A stretch of DNA of 64,000 nucleotides, taken from positions 36,093,648 through 36,157,647 of the forward strand of contig NC_092673.1 of NCBI RefSeq assembly GCF_964355755.1, read 5' to 3'. The stretch comes from Antedon mediterranea. Taxonomy: Eukaryota; Echinodermata; Crinoidea; Comatulida; Antedonidae. The stretch's first letter is position 1. The number at the start of each line of letters is the position of its first letter. The position numbers and the translations under genes are program-made. The notes beneath the pieces are model-generated. The model saw only the letters and a program-made list of their open reading frames with translations. It was not told the origin of the DNA and searched no databases. Of the stretch, positions 33,032 to 46,600 are shown one piece after another.

Positions 33032-36000
33032 ATGCAACATGACGATGTAAGTATTTCTTTATTTGGGATCTTCATTTAAACATTGATTTCAATATTAGTT
33101 TAATTTCTAATTTCTTATAATATCACTATCTAGGCATCTAGAATTTAAATTCTAGGCTAGGCTAGGCCTAGTCCTCGGAGGACTAGAAGTCCGTCCTTCC
33201 TTGTGTAGGATTAGGAACTAGGGAGCCTGACCCTGGGTCGATTCGTCCCAGGAACAATTCAACCCGGCAATATTATTGTATGTTATTAGCCTATAGTAGT
33301 AGGTAAATTAATTTTATACACAACAACTTCAAACACTTTCTCTTGACTTAGATTTATTTGCATTTTAAATCACAAATTGCATTTATGATTTAATTAAAAA
33401 CAAAGAAAAGTGGCTAACCACCGAAATGAGCCAGTTTCATTAAAACTTTACCAAAACTGTATCCAATTTAGTTTTAGATTGTCTTTTTCTGGTTCAGTTA
33501 GCCAGACAATAATTATGTTGTATGAATAAAAATGAAATGAATTCATTATTTTTTTTTAAAATAATTACTGTTGTCTTGTCACAGGTCATATGGAGTATTA
33601 TTAACACCACATTCTGCTCATACAAAGTGAATTCGAAAACAACACAGTTTTGCCGTAATGAGTATAACTTAACAGGTTTATGTAACCGATCAGCCTGCCC
33701 TCTTGCTAACAGTCAATATGCAACAATCCGTGAAGAAAACGGTTAGTTTAGTAGATTATACACTTTCAGTTTTGCCGTAATGAGTATAACTTAACAGGTT
33801 TATGTAACCGATCAGCCTGCCCTCTTGCTAACAGTCAATATGCAACAATCCGTGAAGAAAACGGTTAGTTTAGTAGATTATACACTTTCAGTTTTGCCGT
33901 AATGAGTATAACTTAACAGGTTTATGTAATCGATCAGCCTGCCCTGTTGCTAACAGTCAATATGCAACAATCCGTGAAGAAAACGGTTAGTTTAGTAGAT
34001 TATACACTTTCAGTTTTGCCGTAATGAGTATAACTTAACAGGTTTATGTAACCGATCAGCCTGCCCTCTTGCTAACAGTCAATATGCAACAATCCGTGAA
34101 GAAAACGGTTAGTTTAGTAGATTATACACTTTCAGTTTTGCCGTAATGAGTATAACTTAACAGGTTTATGTAATCGATCAGCCTGCCCTGTTGCTAACAG
34201 TCAATATGCAACAATCCGTGAAGAAAACGGTTAGTTTAGTAGATTATACACTTTCAGTTTTGCCGTAATGAGTATAACTTAACAGGTTTATGTAACCGAT
34301 CAGCCTGCCCTCTTGCTAACAGTCAATATGCAACAATCCGTGAAGAAAACGGTTAGTTTAGTAGATTATACACTTTCAGTTTTGCTGTAATGAGTATAAC
34401 TTAACAGGTTTATGTAATCGATCAGCCTGCCCTGTTGCTAACAGTCAATATGCAACAATCCGTGAAGAAAACGGTTAGTTTAGTAGATTATACACTTTCG
34501 TAGTTACAATGTAAAGAGCAAGAAGTATTTAGGTGCTTTAATAATAATACTGTAATAATGACATTATATGTTTTATGTTGATAGGTGTTTGACATTATAT
34601 GGATTATATGTTTTATGTTGATAGGTGTTTGACATTATATGGATTATATGTTTTATGTTGATAGGTGTTTGACATTATATGGATTATATGTTTTATGTTG
34701 ATAGGTGTTTGACATTATATGCATTATATGTTTTATGTTGATAGGTGTTTGACATTATATGGATTATATGTTTTATGTTGATAGGTGTTTGACATTATAT
34801 GCATTATATGTTTTATGTTGATAGGTGTTTGACATTATATGGATTATATGTTTTATGTTGATAGGTGTTTGACATTATATGGATTATATGTTTTATGTTG
34901 ATAGGTGTTTGACATTATATGGATTATATGTTTTATGTTGATAGGTGTTTGACATTATATGGATTATATGTTTTATGTTGATAGGTGTTTGACATTATAT
35001 GGATTATATGTTTTATGTTGATAGGTGTTTGACATTATATGGATTATATGTTTTATGTTGATAGGTGTTTGACATTATATGCATTATATGTTTTATGTTG
35101 ATAGGTGTTTGACATTATATGGATTATATGTTTTATGTTGATAGGTGTTTGACATTATATGGATTATATGTTTTATGTTGATAGGTGTTTGACATTATAT
35201 GGATTATATGTTTTATGTTGATAGGTGTTTGACATTATATGGATTATATGTTTTATGTTGATAGGTGTTTGACATTATATGGATTATATGTTTTATGTTG
35301 ATAGGTGTTTGACATTATATGGATTATATGTTTTATGTTGATAGGTGTTTGACATTATATGGATTATATGTTTTATGTTGATAGGTGTTTGACATTATAT
35401 GGATTATATGTTTTATGTTGATAGGTGTTTGACATTATATGGATTATATGTTTTATGTTGATATGTGTTTGACATTATATGGATTATATGTTTTATGTTG
35501 ATAGGTGTTTGACATTATATGGATTATATGTTTTATGTTGATAGGTGTTTGACATTATATGGATTATATGTTTTATGTTGATAGGTGTTTGACATTATAT
35601 GGATTATATGTTTTATGTTGATAGGTGTTTGACATTATATGGATTATATGTTTTATGTTGATAGGTGTTTGACATTATATGGATTATATGTTTTATGTTG
35701 ATAGGTGTTTGACATTATATGGATTATATGTTTTATGTTGATATGTGTTTGACATTATATGGATTATATGTTTTATGTTGATAGGTGTTTGACATTATAT
35801 GGATTATATGTTTTATGTTGATAGGTGTTTGACATTATATGGATTATATGTTTTATGTTGATAGGTGTTTGACATTATATGCATTATATGTTTTATGTTG
35901 ATAGGTGTTTGACATTATATGGATTATATGTTTTATGTTGATAGGTGTTTGACATTATATGGATTATATGTTTTATGTTGATAGGTGTTTGACATTATAT

Positions 36001-39000
36001 GCATTATATGTTTTATGTTGATAGGTGTTTGACATTATATGGATTATATGTTTTATGTTGATAGGTGTTTGACATTATATGGATTATATGTTTTATGTTG
36101 ATAGGTGTTTGACATTATATGGATTATATGTTTTATGTTGATAGGTGTTTGACATTATATGGATTATATGTTTTATGTTGATAGGTGTTTGACATTATAT
36201 GGATTATATGTTTTATGTTGATAGGTGTTTGACATTATATGGATTATATGTTTTATGTTGATAGGTGTTTGACATTATATGCATTATATGTTTTATGTTG
36301 ATAGGTGTTTGACATTATATGGATTATATGTTTTATGTTGATAGGTGTTTGACATTATATGGATTATATGTTTTATGTTGATAGGTGTTTGACATTATAT
36401 GGATTATATGTTTTATGTTGATAGGTGTTTGACATTATATGGATTATATGTTTTATGTTGATAGGTGTTTGACATTATATGGATTATATGTTTTATGTTG
36501 ATAGGTGTTTGACATTATATGGATTATATGTTTTATGTTGATAGGTGTTTGACATTATATGGATTATATGTTTTATGTTGATAGGTGTTTGACATTATAT
36601 GGATTATATGTTTTATGTTGATAGGTGTTTGACATTATATGGATTATATGTTTTATGTTGATATGTGTTTGACATTATATGGATTATATGTTTTATGTTG
36701 ATAGGTGTTTGACATTATATGGATTATATGTTTTATGTTGATAGGTGTTTGACATTATATGGATTATATGTTTTATGTTGATAGGTGTTTGACATTATAT
36801 GGATTATATGTTTTATGTTGATAGGTGTTTGACATTATATGGATTATATGTTTTATGTTGATAGGTGTTTGACATTATATGGATTATATGTTTTATGTTG
36901 ATAGGTGTTTGACATTATATGGATTATATGTTTTATGTTGATAGGTGTTTGACATTATATGGATTATATGTTTTATGTTGATAGGTGTTTGACATTATAT
37001 GGATTATATGTTTTATGTTGATAGGTGTTTGACATTATATGGATTATATGTTTTATGTTGATATGTGTTTGACATTATATGGATTATATGTTTTATGTTG
37101 ATAGGTGTTTGACATTATATGGATTATATGTTTTATGTTGATAGGTGTTTGACATTATATGGATTATATGTTTTATGTTGATAGGTGTTTGACATTATAT
37201 GGATTATATGTTTTATGTTGATATGTGTTTGACATTATAATGACATTATATGTTTTATGTTGATAGGTGTTTGACATTATATGGATTATATGTTTTATGT
37301 TGATAGGTGTTTGACATTATATGGATTATATGTTTTATGTTGATAGGTGTTTGACATTATATGGATTATATGTTTTATGTTGATAGGTGTTTGACATTAT
37401 ATGGATTATATGTTTTATGTTGATAGGTGTTTGACATTATATGGATTATATGTTTTATGTTGATAGGTGTTTGACATTATATGGATTATATGTTTTATGT
37501 TGATAGGTGTTTGACATTATATGGATTATATGTTTTATGTTGATAGGTGTTTGACATTATATGGATTATATGTTTTATGTTGATAGGTGTTTGACATATG
37601 GATTATATGTTTTATGTTGATAGGTGTTTGACATTATATGGATTATATGTTTTATGTTGATAGGTGTTTGACATTATATGGATTATATGTTTTATGTTGA
37701 TAGGTGTTTGACATTATATGGATTATATGTTTTATGTTGATAGGTGTTTGACATTATATGGATTATATGTTTTATGTTGATAGGTGTTTGACATTATATG
37801 CATTATATGTTTTATGTTGATAGGTGTTTGACATTATATGGATTATATGTTTTATGTTGATAGGTGTTTGACATTATATGGATTATATGTTTTATGTTGA
37901 TAGGTGTTTGACATTATATGGATTATATGTTTTATGTTGATAGGTGTTTGACATTATATGGATTATATGTTTTATGTTGATAGGTGTTTGACATTATATG
38001 GATTATATGTTTTATGTTGATAGGTGTTTGACATTATATGGATTATATGTTTTATGTTGATAGGTGTTTGACATTATATGCATTATATGTTTTATGTTGA
38101 TAGGTGTTTGACATTATATGGATTATATGTTTTATGTTGATAGGTGTTTGACATTATATGCATTATATGTTTTATGTTGATAGGTGTTTGACATTATATG
38201 GATTATATGTTTTATGTTGATAGGTGTTTGACATTATATGGATTATATGTTTTATGTTGATAGGTGTTTGACATTATATGGATTATATGTTTTATGTTGA
38301 TAGGTGTTTGACATTATATGGATTATATGTTTTATGTTGATAGGTGTTTGACATTATATGGATTATATGTTTTATGTTGATAGGTGTTTGACATTATATG
38401 GATTATATGTTTTATGTTGATAGGTGTTTGACATTATATGGATTATATGTTTTATGTTGATAGGTGTTTGACATTATATGGATTATATGTTTTATGTTGA
38501 TAGGTGTTTGACATTATATGCATTATATGTTTTATGTTGATAGGTGTTTGACATTATATGCATTATATGTTTTATGTTGATAGGTGTTTGACATTATATG
38601 GATTATATGTTTTATGTTGATAGGTGTTTGACATTATATGGATTATATGTTTTATGTTGATAGGTGTTTGACATTATATGGATTATATGTTTTATGTTGA
38701 TAGGTGTTTGACATTATATGGATTATATGTTTTATGTTGATATGTGTTTGACATTATATGGATTATATGTTTTATGTTGATAGGTGTTTGACATTATATG
38801 GATTATATGTTTTATGTTGATAGGTGTTTGACATTATATGGATTATATGTTTTATGTTGATAGGTGTTTGACATTATATGGATTATATGTTTTATGTTGA
38901 TAGGTGTTTGACATTATATGCATTATATGTTTTATGTTGATAGGTGTTTGCTTTTTGTACATGAAAACAATAGAGAGAGCAGCATTTCCATCAAAGTTAT

Positions 39001-40202
39001 GGGAAAAGGTTAAGTTATCAAAGAATTATGAGAAGGCCTTACAACAAATAGATGATCAGCTACGATACTGGCCAAATTTCATCAAACACAAGTGTAAACA
39101 GCGTTTTACGAAAATCACACAATACTTGATACGTATGAGAAAACTTGTTTTAAAAAGACAGTAAGTTAAAATTGGATCAAACTGAACAGAAAATGATGTG
39201 CAAATTTCAATGGTATAATAGCAAAAAATTAGAATTAGTAACAACATGTAATAATATATATGATAAATAACATTTAGGTTGTCTATAAAGCTAAATATAG
39301 TCAGCCCAATTAAAACCAAGCATGTACTGTAGTCCATATCATAATATAATACATTTTGTCGAGTTCACATGATTTCAGATATTTTGATATTTTTACAGGA
39401 GAAAACTTGTTCCAATAAGCCGTAAAGTAGAAAGACGAGAGGAACGTAGGGAACAAAAGGCTTTGGTTGCAGCACAGCTTGATAATGCTATTGAGAAAGA
39501 GCTCTTGGAACGACTTAAAAAAGGAACTGTGAGTATTATTGTTCCGTGTGTAGGCCTGCTTTTTATATTTCACATAGAACACCATGTATATGTGTGACTG
39601 GTCTTTTTTTGCAGTATGGCGATATATACAATTTCCCAGCACATGCATTTGATAAGGCGTTAGATGCTCAGGAAGAAGATGAAAGTGAAGTGGAAGGAGA
39701 ACAAGAAGAAGAATATGAGGAAGAGGTAATGTCATTTAATCGCCTTTCTTGGATCTTTACACCTGAATATATGTTTGATAGTGTTAAGAAATTAGAAAAG
39801 TTGAGTTGGATTAACATTGATAAAAATGCTTGTTACTTTAGGAACCTGAAGTAGAATATGTGGCAGAAGGTGACTTTGAAGAAAGTGATTTAAGTGACTT
39901 TGAGGTGAGTTGGAACACATGATATAATAATAATCATTTTATTATTAATTTGTTATGTAAGTAGATGCAGATGCATTTGGTATTTAAAAGTATATTCAAT
40001 TTGTGCATAAATCAATATTTGTATTTTTTTGCAGGAGATGGACAAACTCCACAACATAAGCGATGATAATTCAAGTAGTTCAGATGAAGAGCAAAAGAAA
40101 AGTGTGAAAAAAATGTTCAAAAAGAAAAGACCACGAGTTGAAATAGAATATGAAAAAGAACTTGATCAGCCATCAACATCAAAACTAACTCTAAAATCAT
40201 GA
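33032..40202 (+). CDS. MAK16: MAK16 ribosome-biogenesis factor
   Basis: Exons 33032-33046, 33585-33741, 38944-39160, 39399-39528, 39615-39725, 39842-39904 and 40035-40202; phases consistent, 286 residues (human about 300). Exon 1 codes only MQHDD. VIW and the cysteine-rich segment [20 protein letters not shown] follow, then [11 protein letters not shown], the basic core [40 protein letters not shown] and [20 protein letters not shown], then [16 protein letters not shown], an acidic tail ([18 protein letters not shown]) and a short basic end with VEIEYE. MAK16 is a nucleolar protein that acts with RPF1 in early 60S pre-ribosome assembly. Introns 1-2 are remarkable: intron 2 (33742-38943) is almost wholly made of two minisatellites that copy its own donor and its own acceptor. 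Confidence 0.98.
33648..34499 (+). repeat. 122-bp array carrying the MAK16 exon-2 end and donor (7 copies)
   Basis: The unit is the last 94 bases of exon 2 (from TTTTGCCGTAATGAG), the donor GTTAGT and 22 further intron bases ending CACTTTCAG. Copies start at 33648 (real exon), 33770, 33892, 34014, 34136, 34258 and 34380. From copy 2 on, variants with AACCGATC/CCTCTTGC and AATCGATC/CCTGTTGC strictly alternate, so the later growth was by a 244-bp dimer. Read-through of the first donor gives AAC GGT TAG, a stop. Confidence 0.97.
34559..38943 (+). repeat. 40-bp minisatellite carrying the MAK16 exon-3 splice acceptor (about 110 copies)
   Basis: The unit is GACATTATATGGATTATATG plus TTTTATGTTGATAGGTGTTT. 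The last unit is the real 3' splice site (TTTTATGTTGATAG, exon from 38944 GTGTTTGC), so every copy carries the same acceptor and the first six exon bases. Rare variants are GCATTATATG and GATATGTG (AG lost). Two phase breaks occur near 37240 and 37597. Splicing to any copy except the last gives GGT GTT TGA, an immediate stop. Confidence 0.97.
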
Positions 40203-40703
40203 ACATTTATTAAATACTGTAGTTGATATTAGTTAATACAATGGCATCGATTGTGAGTATTTTGAGTGTTCCAACTTCCATGTTCATAAACCAATCTGTA
40301 TTGTGAAAATCAATGTAATCTAAGTCTAATTTCTTTAGTCCAGACCCTTTTCTTTTGTTGAAATTACTCCCATTTGACCATGAATCTTAATTTTTCAATA
40401 AAATAATTTAAGTACAGCATTACACATGTTGCATACCATAATTAAAGTTAGCAGGATGGGGACGAAAGCAAAGATGAATTGTTCATATAATTGTAGCTTT
40501 TCTCGTAAAGATCTTATCAAGGCTGATTGACAAGTCTGACTTATCTTTTTTGATATTAAAAAACAAAGTAGTGTACTGTATTTGCTACCGCCCTCTACAA
40601 TTAAATAAGTGAACCATCGCTCGTACGACGCGTCTCTCGAGAGCTGATGAGAGGAGAGAGAGAGCTGAGAGAGAGAGGGGGATGTTGATGAACAGTCAAG
40701 AAT
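40203..40703. other. MAK16 3' region and C20orf27 promoter region
   Basis: Only about 500 bp separate the two genes, same strand. A purine-rich GAGAGAGAG stretch (about 40640-40680) directly precedes the C20orf27 start. No other gene seen. Confidence 0.5.
40397..40402 (+). promoter_or_regulatory. Candidate polyadenylation signal of MAK16
   Basis: AATAAA about 195 bases after the stop codon, followed by a T/GT-rich stretch. Confidence 0.55.
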
Positions 40704-43640
40704 ATGGCGGAGGCGAATACATTGAGTGATCAGTCTCCGACAAAATCAACGGTTGCTGGTGTAGTAAAGAGAGAAGGTAGAATTTATTATTTATGGTTAA
40801 TTATTTAACAATTAAGGATACTGTAGCTCAGTTTTATTCGCCAAGGCTTAATCTGGCTATTCATTTTTAAAGATACCAGCTAGGCCAAGGCTATCGCGCC
40901 TAGACTAGTAGGAGGGCTAGGCTAGTTAGGCCAAGGTGCCTAGCTAGCGGGGAGTATGATCGGTTGAGCCGCCGGTAATTTCTATGAAACGCCCAGTGCG
41001 TCTTTTAGGACATTTCGCGTAGTGATTAGAGTGGTTAGTAGTGTCCTAGTAGTACATAAGTTCATGCTTTAGGTTTGTTGTGTCATGAAAATAAATTACA
41101 TGTTTATGTCATTTTTGGCTAAAAACTATCATTTTTGGTGATGTTTTAGACCTTATATTTTGGAATCTACATACAAGTCAGATTTGTAATTGTAATATTT
41201 AATAATATATACTAAAATCATGATATATAAACTTTTGAATATAGAACTTCTATTGAATAGAAACAAGCACCGGCGTTTCATAGAAAATAACGTTTTTATG
41301 GCGGCGGCTCAACTTGGCCTAATCTGGGCCTAGCCTAGTAGGCCTTGCTAGTATTTTTTGTTGTTTAAAAAGACCCACCACATTCACCGGGGAAATCCCG
41401 CTTTTTACCCTCGGGCCTGGCTAGCTACCTACTTGCTAAGTAGGCTAGAGTAATGGTGGTACCGTAGTATTGAGTATGATCCATGATGGGTCATGATGGT
41501 ATGCCTAGCCTAGTAGGCCTAGTCTAGTGTAGTATTAGGCCTAGTGTAGTAGGCTCAGCCTAGGCCAGGTAGAAATTTAAAGCTCTAGGACAGGTTAGAC
41601 TTTAATAATTAGTGTTCAGTCAGTGTAGAGTAGAGTAAGCGGCTACAATACATACAGCTGCCCATCTATATATATTTTTAATTATGATATTGGATAACTA
41701 ACACCCAAACAACAATTATTGGCTCTTCCTCTACTAAACCTCTCCTAGATGCTACTCTTAATTTTTTATTATTTTAAGACAATACGCCATTTTCACAAAA
41801 AGAATGACATCTTTGATCGATGACATACAATGCTTAGTCTTAATATTAGTAAAAGAGATAAATATTTTGGCACATATGGCGTTTCATACGTATACTACTT
41901 GATTTTAGATACTCCGTTTGGGAAAACACGTACAAATCACATGGTTTGACACCAAGAATCCTTGGTGCATACGATTATCCAGTTGACTAGTTTCAGCCAC
42001 ATGCCATTGGCTACTCACTCGTATGCAGTTTTAATATTCATATTTCAGAATTTCAAAGACTCAACAACTAAGACGATGCGCATGCGCTATGTTACGTTTA
42101 GACAGTATGTGTTGGGTACATTGATGAACGTTTCTAAAGGCTAGAAATGATTGATCGGATTTTTCCCAAGAACATGAAAACTCGTCTAAATATGATAGGC
42201 TGCCTTCTCCGCAAATCAAACATTGAATGGATCATTTATTATGTGGAGATAATTTGATTTAATTCCCACCCAGCCCAGACCCTGTCCCTGTGTGGTAGGT
42301 GTGTAGCTCTGTTGTGTACCGCTGGTGGTATGTACCTTATTGGCTTTTTATTTGGCAGGTCATACGTACCAGTTGAGTAGGCCTACGAAGGAAGCCTAGG
42401 CCAGGACTAAACAATTAGGCCTAATAAACAAAACAACTTGGCAACACGATTTTATATTTTAACAGTTGTTCAGTCTCGATCGTACATTCAGCACTGTACG
42501 TACTCAATCTTTTTCATTTTGAAACAAAATGATCATTGGTTGATTCGAAATCCATACATACCGCCCGCCCCATATAGCCAAATACGGTAACGATAACTTA
42601 GGTCTTTCTTATCGGATGTTTGCAGTCTGCAAATCGATTTCTATATGTGTTTCACAAGTCAGTATTTTCAGACAAAAATCGAAATAAAAACAAATAAATA
42701 AAATAATTTGTTTTTACTTAAGAACATTTTAAATACAGTAATTTGTTTTCTCATAAGACCCTCTGTACAGGAATTTTTAAATTAACATGGTGTCCTGAAA
42801 TTTCCTGAAAACGCTGTTGGTTACGCTTCTCGATTGAATATGTAGTGCTAACTACCAGCAGCAGCTATTAATAATGGTCGTACCACGGTATCTGAAACAG
42901 GGAAGCGAGGCTGTACTTCTTGATTTTGCACAAATCTGAGTCCAATTTTATTATTTATTATTATTTTGCCATATTTATAAATATAAATTGTTTTTATAAA
43001 ACAGACATATATATGTATATATACCGTTAAAATGTTATTTTTATTAAATAATCCAATGTTAGGTAAGAAAGGTCGACTACGAACTACGTCCAAGGTTCGC
43101 TTTCCAGAAGATGTGCACGAACCAGATATTTTAGTATCCCGAGAGAATAATGGTGCAATCGATATAAATGTGGGTTTTTTACTAAGTCAACACAAGTATG
43201 AAGCTAGTTTTACTATAGAAGATTCTATTAAAGATGATATTGAAGTGCCTACAGATCAACAAATATTGCTCAGAGTTCGTAATATCTATACATCTCAAAA
43301 TGGTATGCACTTGTTTTATTTATTTCCCTTTATGTGTTTTGTTTTTAATTAGTTTTCTGTCTACTTCATGTCTAGTTCAGATGGTCAGTATGAACCGGAC
43401 ATGGTTGCCAACATGATTGCTCACTACTTTGCGTATTTTATCCGTTTATTTTATATTGACACTGATAGATTCGTCTATTTGTTATTTAAATATTTTTATA
43501 TAGTTTATTATATATCATTGTTGTTACTTTGGGAGTACGGAACCTGAACTCTTGTTATAGTGATTAGGTTCACTTTTAGGTTCCTACCTACTCCCTTAGT
43601 TTCTGTGTTTTTGTTTGTTTGTAACTGGTTTTTGGCAATA

Positions 43641-43673
<33 letters not shown>

Positions 43674-46600
43674 TTCATTAAATTGTATCCAACAAAAGAA
43701 TCGCTTGGCAAAAATGATACGTCAAACATCTCTGGTTTCCTTAAATATAAAAAAAAAGTTGGGTCCTGATGCAAATGAATATCTCGACCTGAAATATGGC
43801 AAACTAAGTTTTAATGTCACTCCTGCCAGCCTCAAATAAATAATGTCTGCATCCAGTAAAAACATCTCAGCTAAGATGCCAGTAAAGCGTGGTTTCCAGT
43901 CGACGTAAGACTTGCTTCCGCTTACGATTGCGTCGTTTTCTTACGATTACGCTTGCGTTCCGATCAGTTGACCAAAAACTAACGTCGACACAAAATTGTC
44001 ATAATCACGTTGGACCGCACAAATTTAGATTATTACATGTGCTGATTCCGTCGTTATGAAAGTTGAATTTATCGCAAAGTCTGTCCTTCTTGCCCTTACG
44101 TCGAGTTGAAATTTTTCCTTGCGATTACAACACATATGACGTGATAACAAGAAATGATTTCTGATTGGCTCATAAATTCCGCGCGAATAGAGGAGGCCAT
44201 TTTCTAAAACATAAACAGTGCAGTGAGGCTATGACGTATTTTTTTACATAATCTTAATTAAAATGTTTATCAGTTCTTCTTTTGATAAGTTGCCGACAAA
44301 TTTAATCTTTTTATTCTGAGAATTATTTTATGAGCGGCTTAAACAATCCCATGATTTTACCCACCCAGGAGAGCTTGTTTATCGGAGTTTTACTTTTGTG
44401 TCTGCCGCCTTTTGTTTTGATTTTCTTTGTACCACCCTGCATGGCTTATTGTTTATGATTAGACTGTTGTTATAATTGTCTGTTCTTCGAATTATTTTTT
44501 ATTCCTGATGATGATGATCTTTATTTGATGAACGTTGAATATCATGACTTGCCTACGATGTTGTTTATATACAGTACAGTTTATCTATTAGGTTTTTTTT
44601 ACCCGGTTTTCATTTCTTTTTTTTATAAATAGATAATTCAAATGATGTAGGCTAATAATTATTTATTTTCATCATCAAATTATCATATGCCTATAAATTA
44701 TGTTTAGATTCAAGCAAACACTACGGTGAATTTAATAAATATATATTATTAATTTATTACCCAACATACCTTCATCATACAATTAAAACAAAATCATTAC
44801 GTAATTTTTCCCCACCTACTTTTGAATGCAAACTATATGCCAGGTGAAACGTATTGTTATCCTGATGATCCTGATGATGACACTGTTCTCTAACATTTTA
44901 TTATTATTAATTTAGTCTGTCTGTGTGTATTATTTTTACCCATTATATCGTATTTTTACTATGTTTATATAATTATAATAAGTAACAAGCAAGACAATTT
45001 TGTATAGTTCTCACATCCATTTTGTATTTCATCCACCTAAATTATTACATTCTATCACGAATTGAACAACATCGTGGTTCAGGTTTATTTACGTATCATT
45101 TATTGTCAACAATTCTTATATACGGTACTTTCTACTTTCTTTCACCTTTCTAAGCTTTGACCTTCTTGCCAACGTCACATAATCCTCGTCACTGATTAGC
45201 TGGTTCTTACGATCCTTGCGCTTACTCTTACAAAAGTTGACTTCAAGCGTAAGCGGAAGGGTATAAAATCGCATCGTAAGACATGTTCATCCAGAAATTC
45301 ACCGGTTTCCTGTCGAATCGTCGAATATCGACGTAACAGACGGAAGCTTCAGTCATTGGTTTCCTGTCAAACACTTGTACTACGGCGATTTCTACTTGCG
45401 TTATGTCGTTTTGACATTTAGCTTTTTTCAACCGGTTTCCTGTCGATTTTCAATTTCCAATGTAAAAACGACGCAATCGTAAGAAATTCTAATTTATTAA
45501 TTTTCTTACTTAACTAGTTTGTTTTGCAGTGTATTAATATGTTAAAACTAAAACATTGAGACTGAATGAAAATTATAATTTAAAAAAAAGTGTATCATAG
45601 GGCAGCCTTTATTTTTTGGATCATAAATAAAGTGTATCATAGGGCAGCCTTTATTTTTGGATCATAAACAAAGTGTATCATAGGGCAGCCTTTATTTTTG
45701 GATCATAAACAAAGTGTATCATAGGGCAGCCTTTATTTTTGGATCATAAATAAAGTGTATCATAGGGCAGCCTTTATTTTTAGATCATAAACAAAGTGTA
45801 TCATAAGGTAGCCTTTATTTTTGGATCATAAATAAAGTGTATCATAGCAGGGCAGCCTTTATTTTTGGATCATAAATACACATGAAATGCAAAAGATGTA
45901 TGTCTGATATTTTCTTTTGGAAGATTTATAAATTGTTTATTAAAACAAAATCAAGTTGATTCTCATACTTTCCTTTGCCATGTAGCACAACACAATATAT
46001 CGTATAATAATTCTACAGTAAAAAGGCAATGTTTTCTGTCCACTGCCTCATGGTAATTTATACTGATAGTAATTCATAAATGAATTTGATTAATATACTA
46101 AATGCATAAATACATAACCAAGTACTGTACAGTGTCATAGTTGATAAAACATGTATTGAATATACATGTATACTTATACTATTTTGGATAGCATATTTAG
46201 ATGTGTTGATATAGTTTGGTTCTTATTCTTTATAATTTTGTTTTCTTTTTGTTGCCATTATTGGTCGTTGCCATTATTTGTTTATGACCTAGTGGGGAAA
46301 TTGGCTTTGCATGCTATATGTGGTTAGTACGTACCAAAATGTACGAATATATTCACATCATGTAGACTAATTATTCCAAAATTGTATTTTGCTCTAGGAT
46401 GTGGACACGATATTGTAATGGAGATCCACGCTCATAAAGAGGGAGTATGGTCTGAACAGATTCAGTTATCAAGCAAATTGGACAACAACAACAAAGTGAT
46501 CTTAGTTGTTCATGCAAGAGTCATGGGTATATATCTTTTTATATCAATATACTGTATCTTTTTATATCAATATATTTTTAATATGAACACTTTTTTAATC

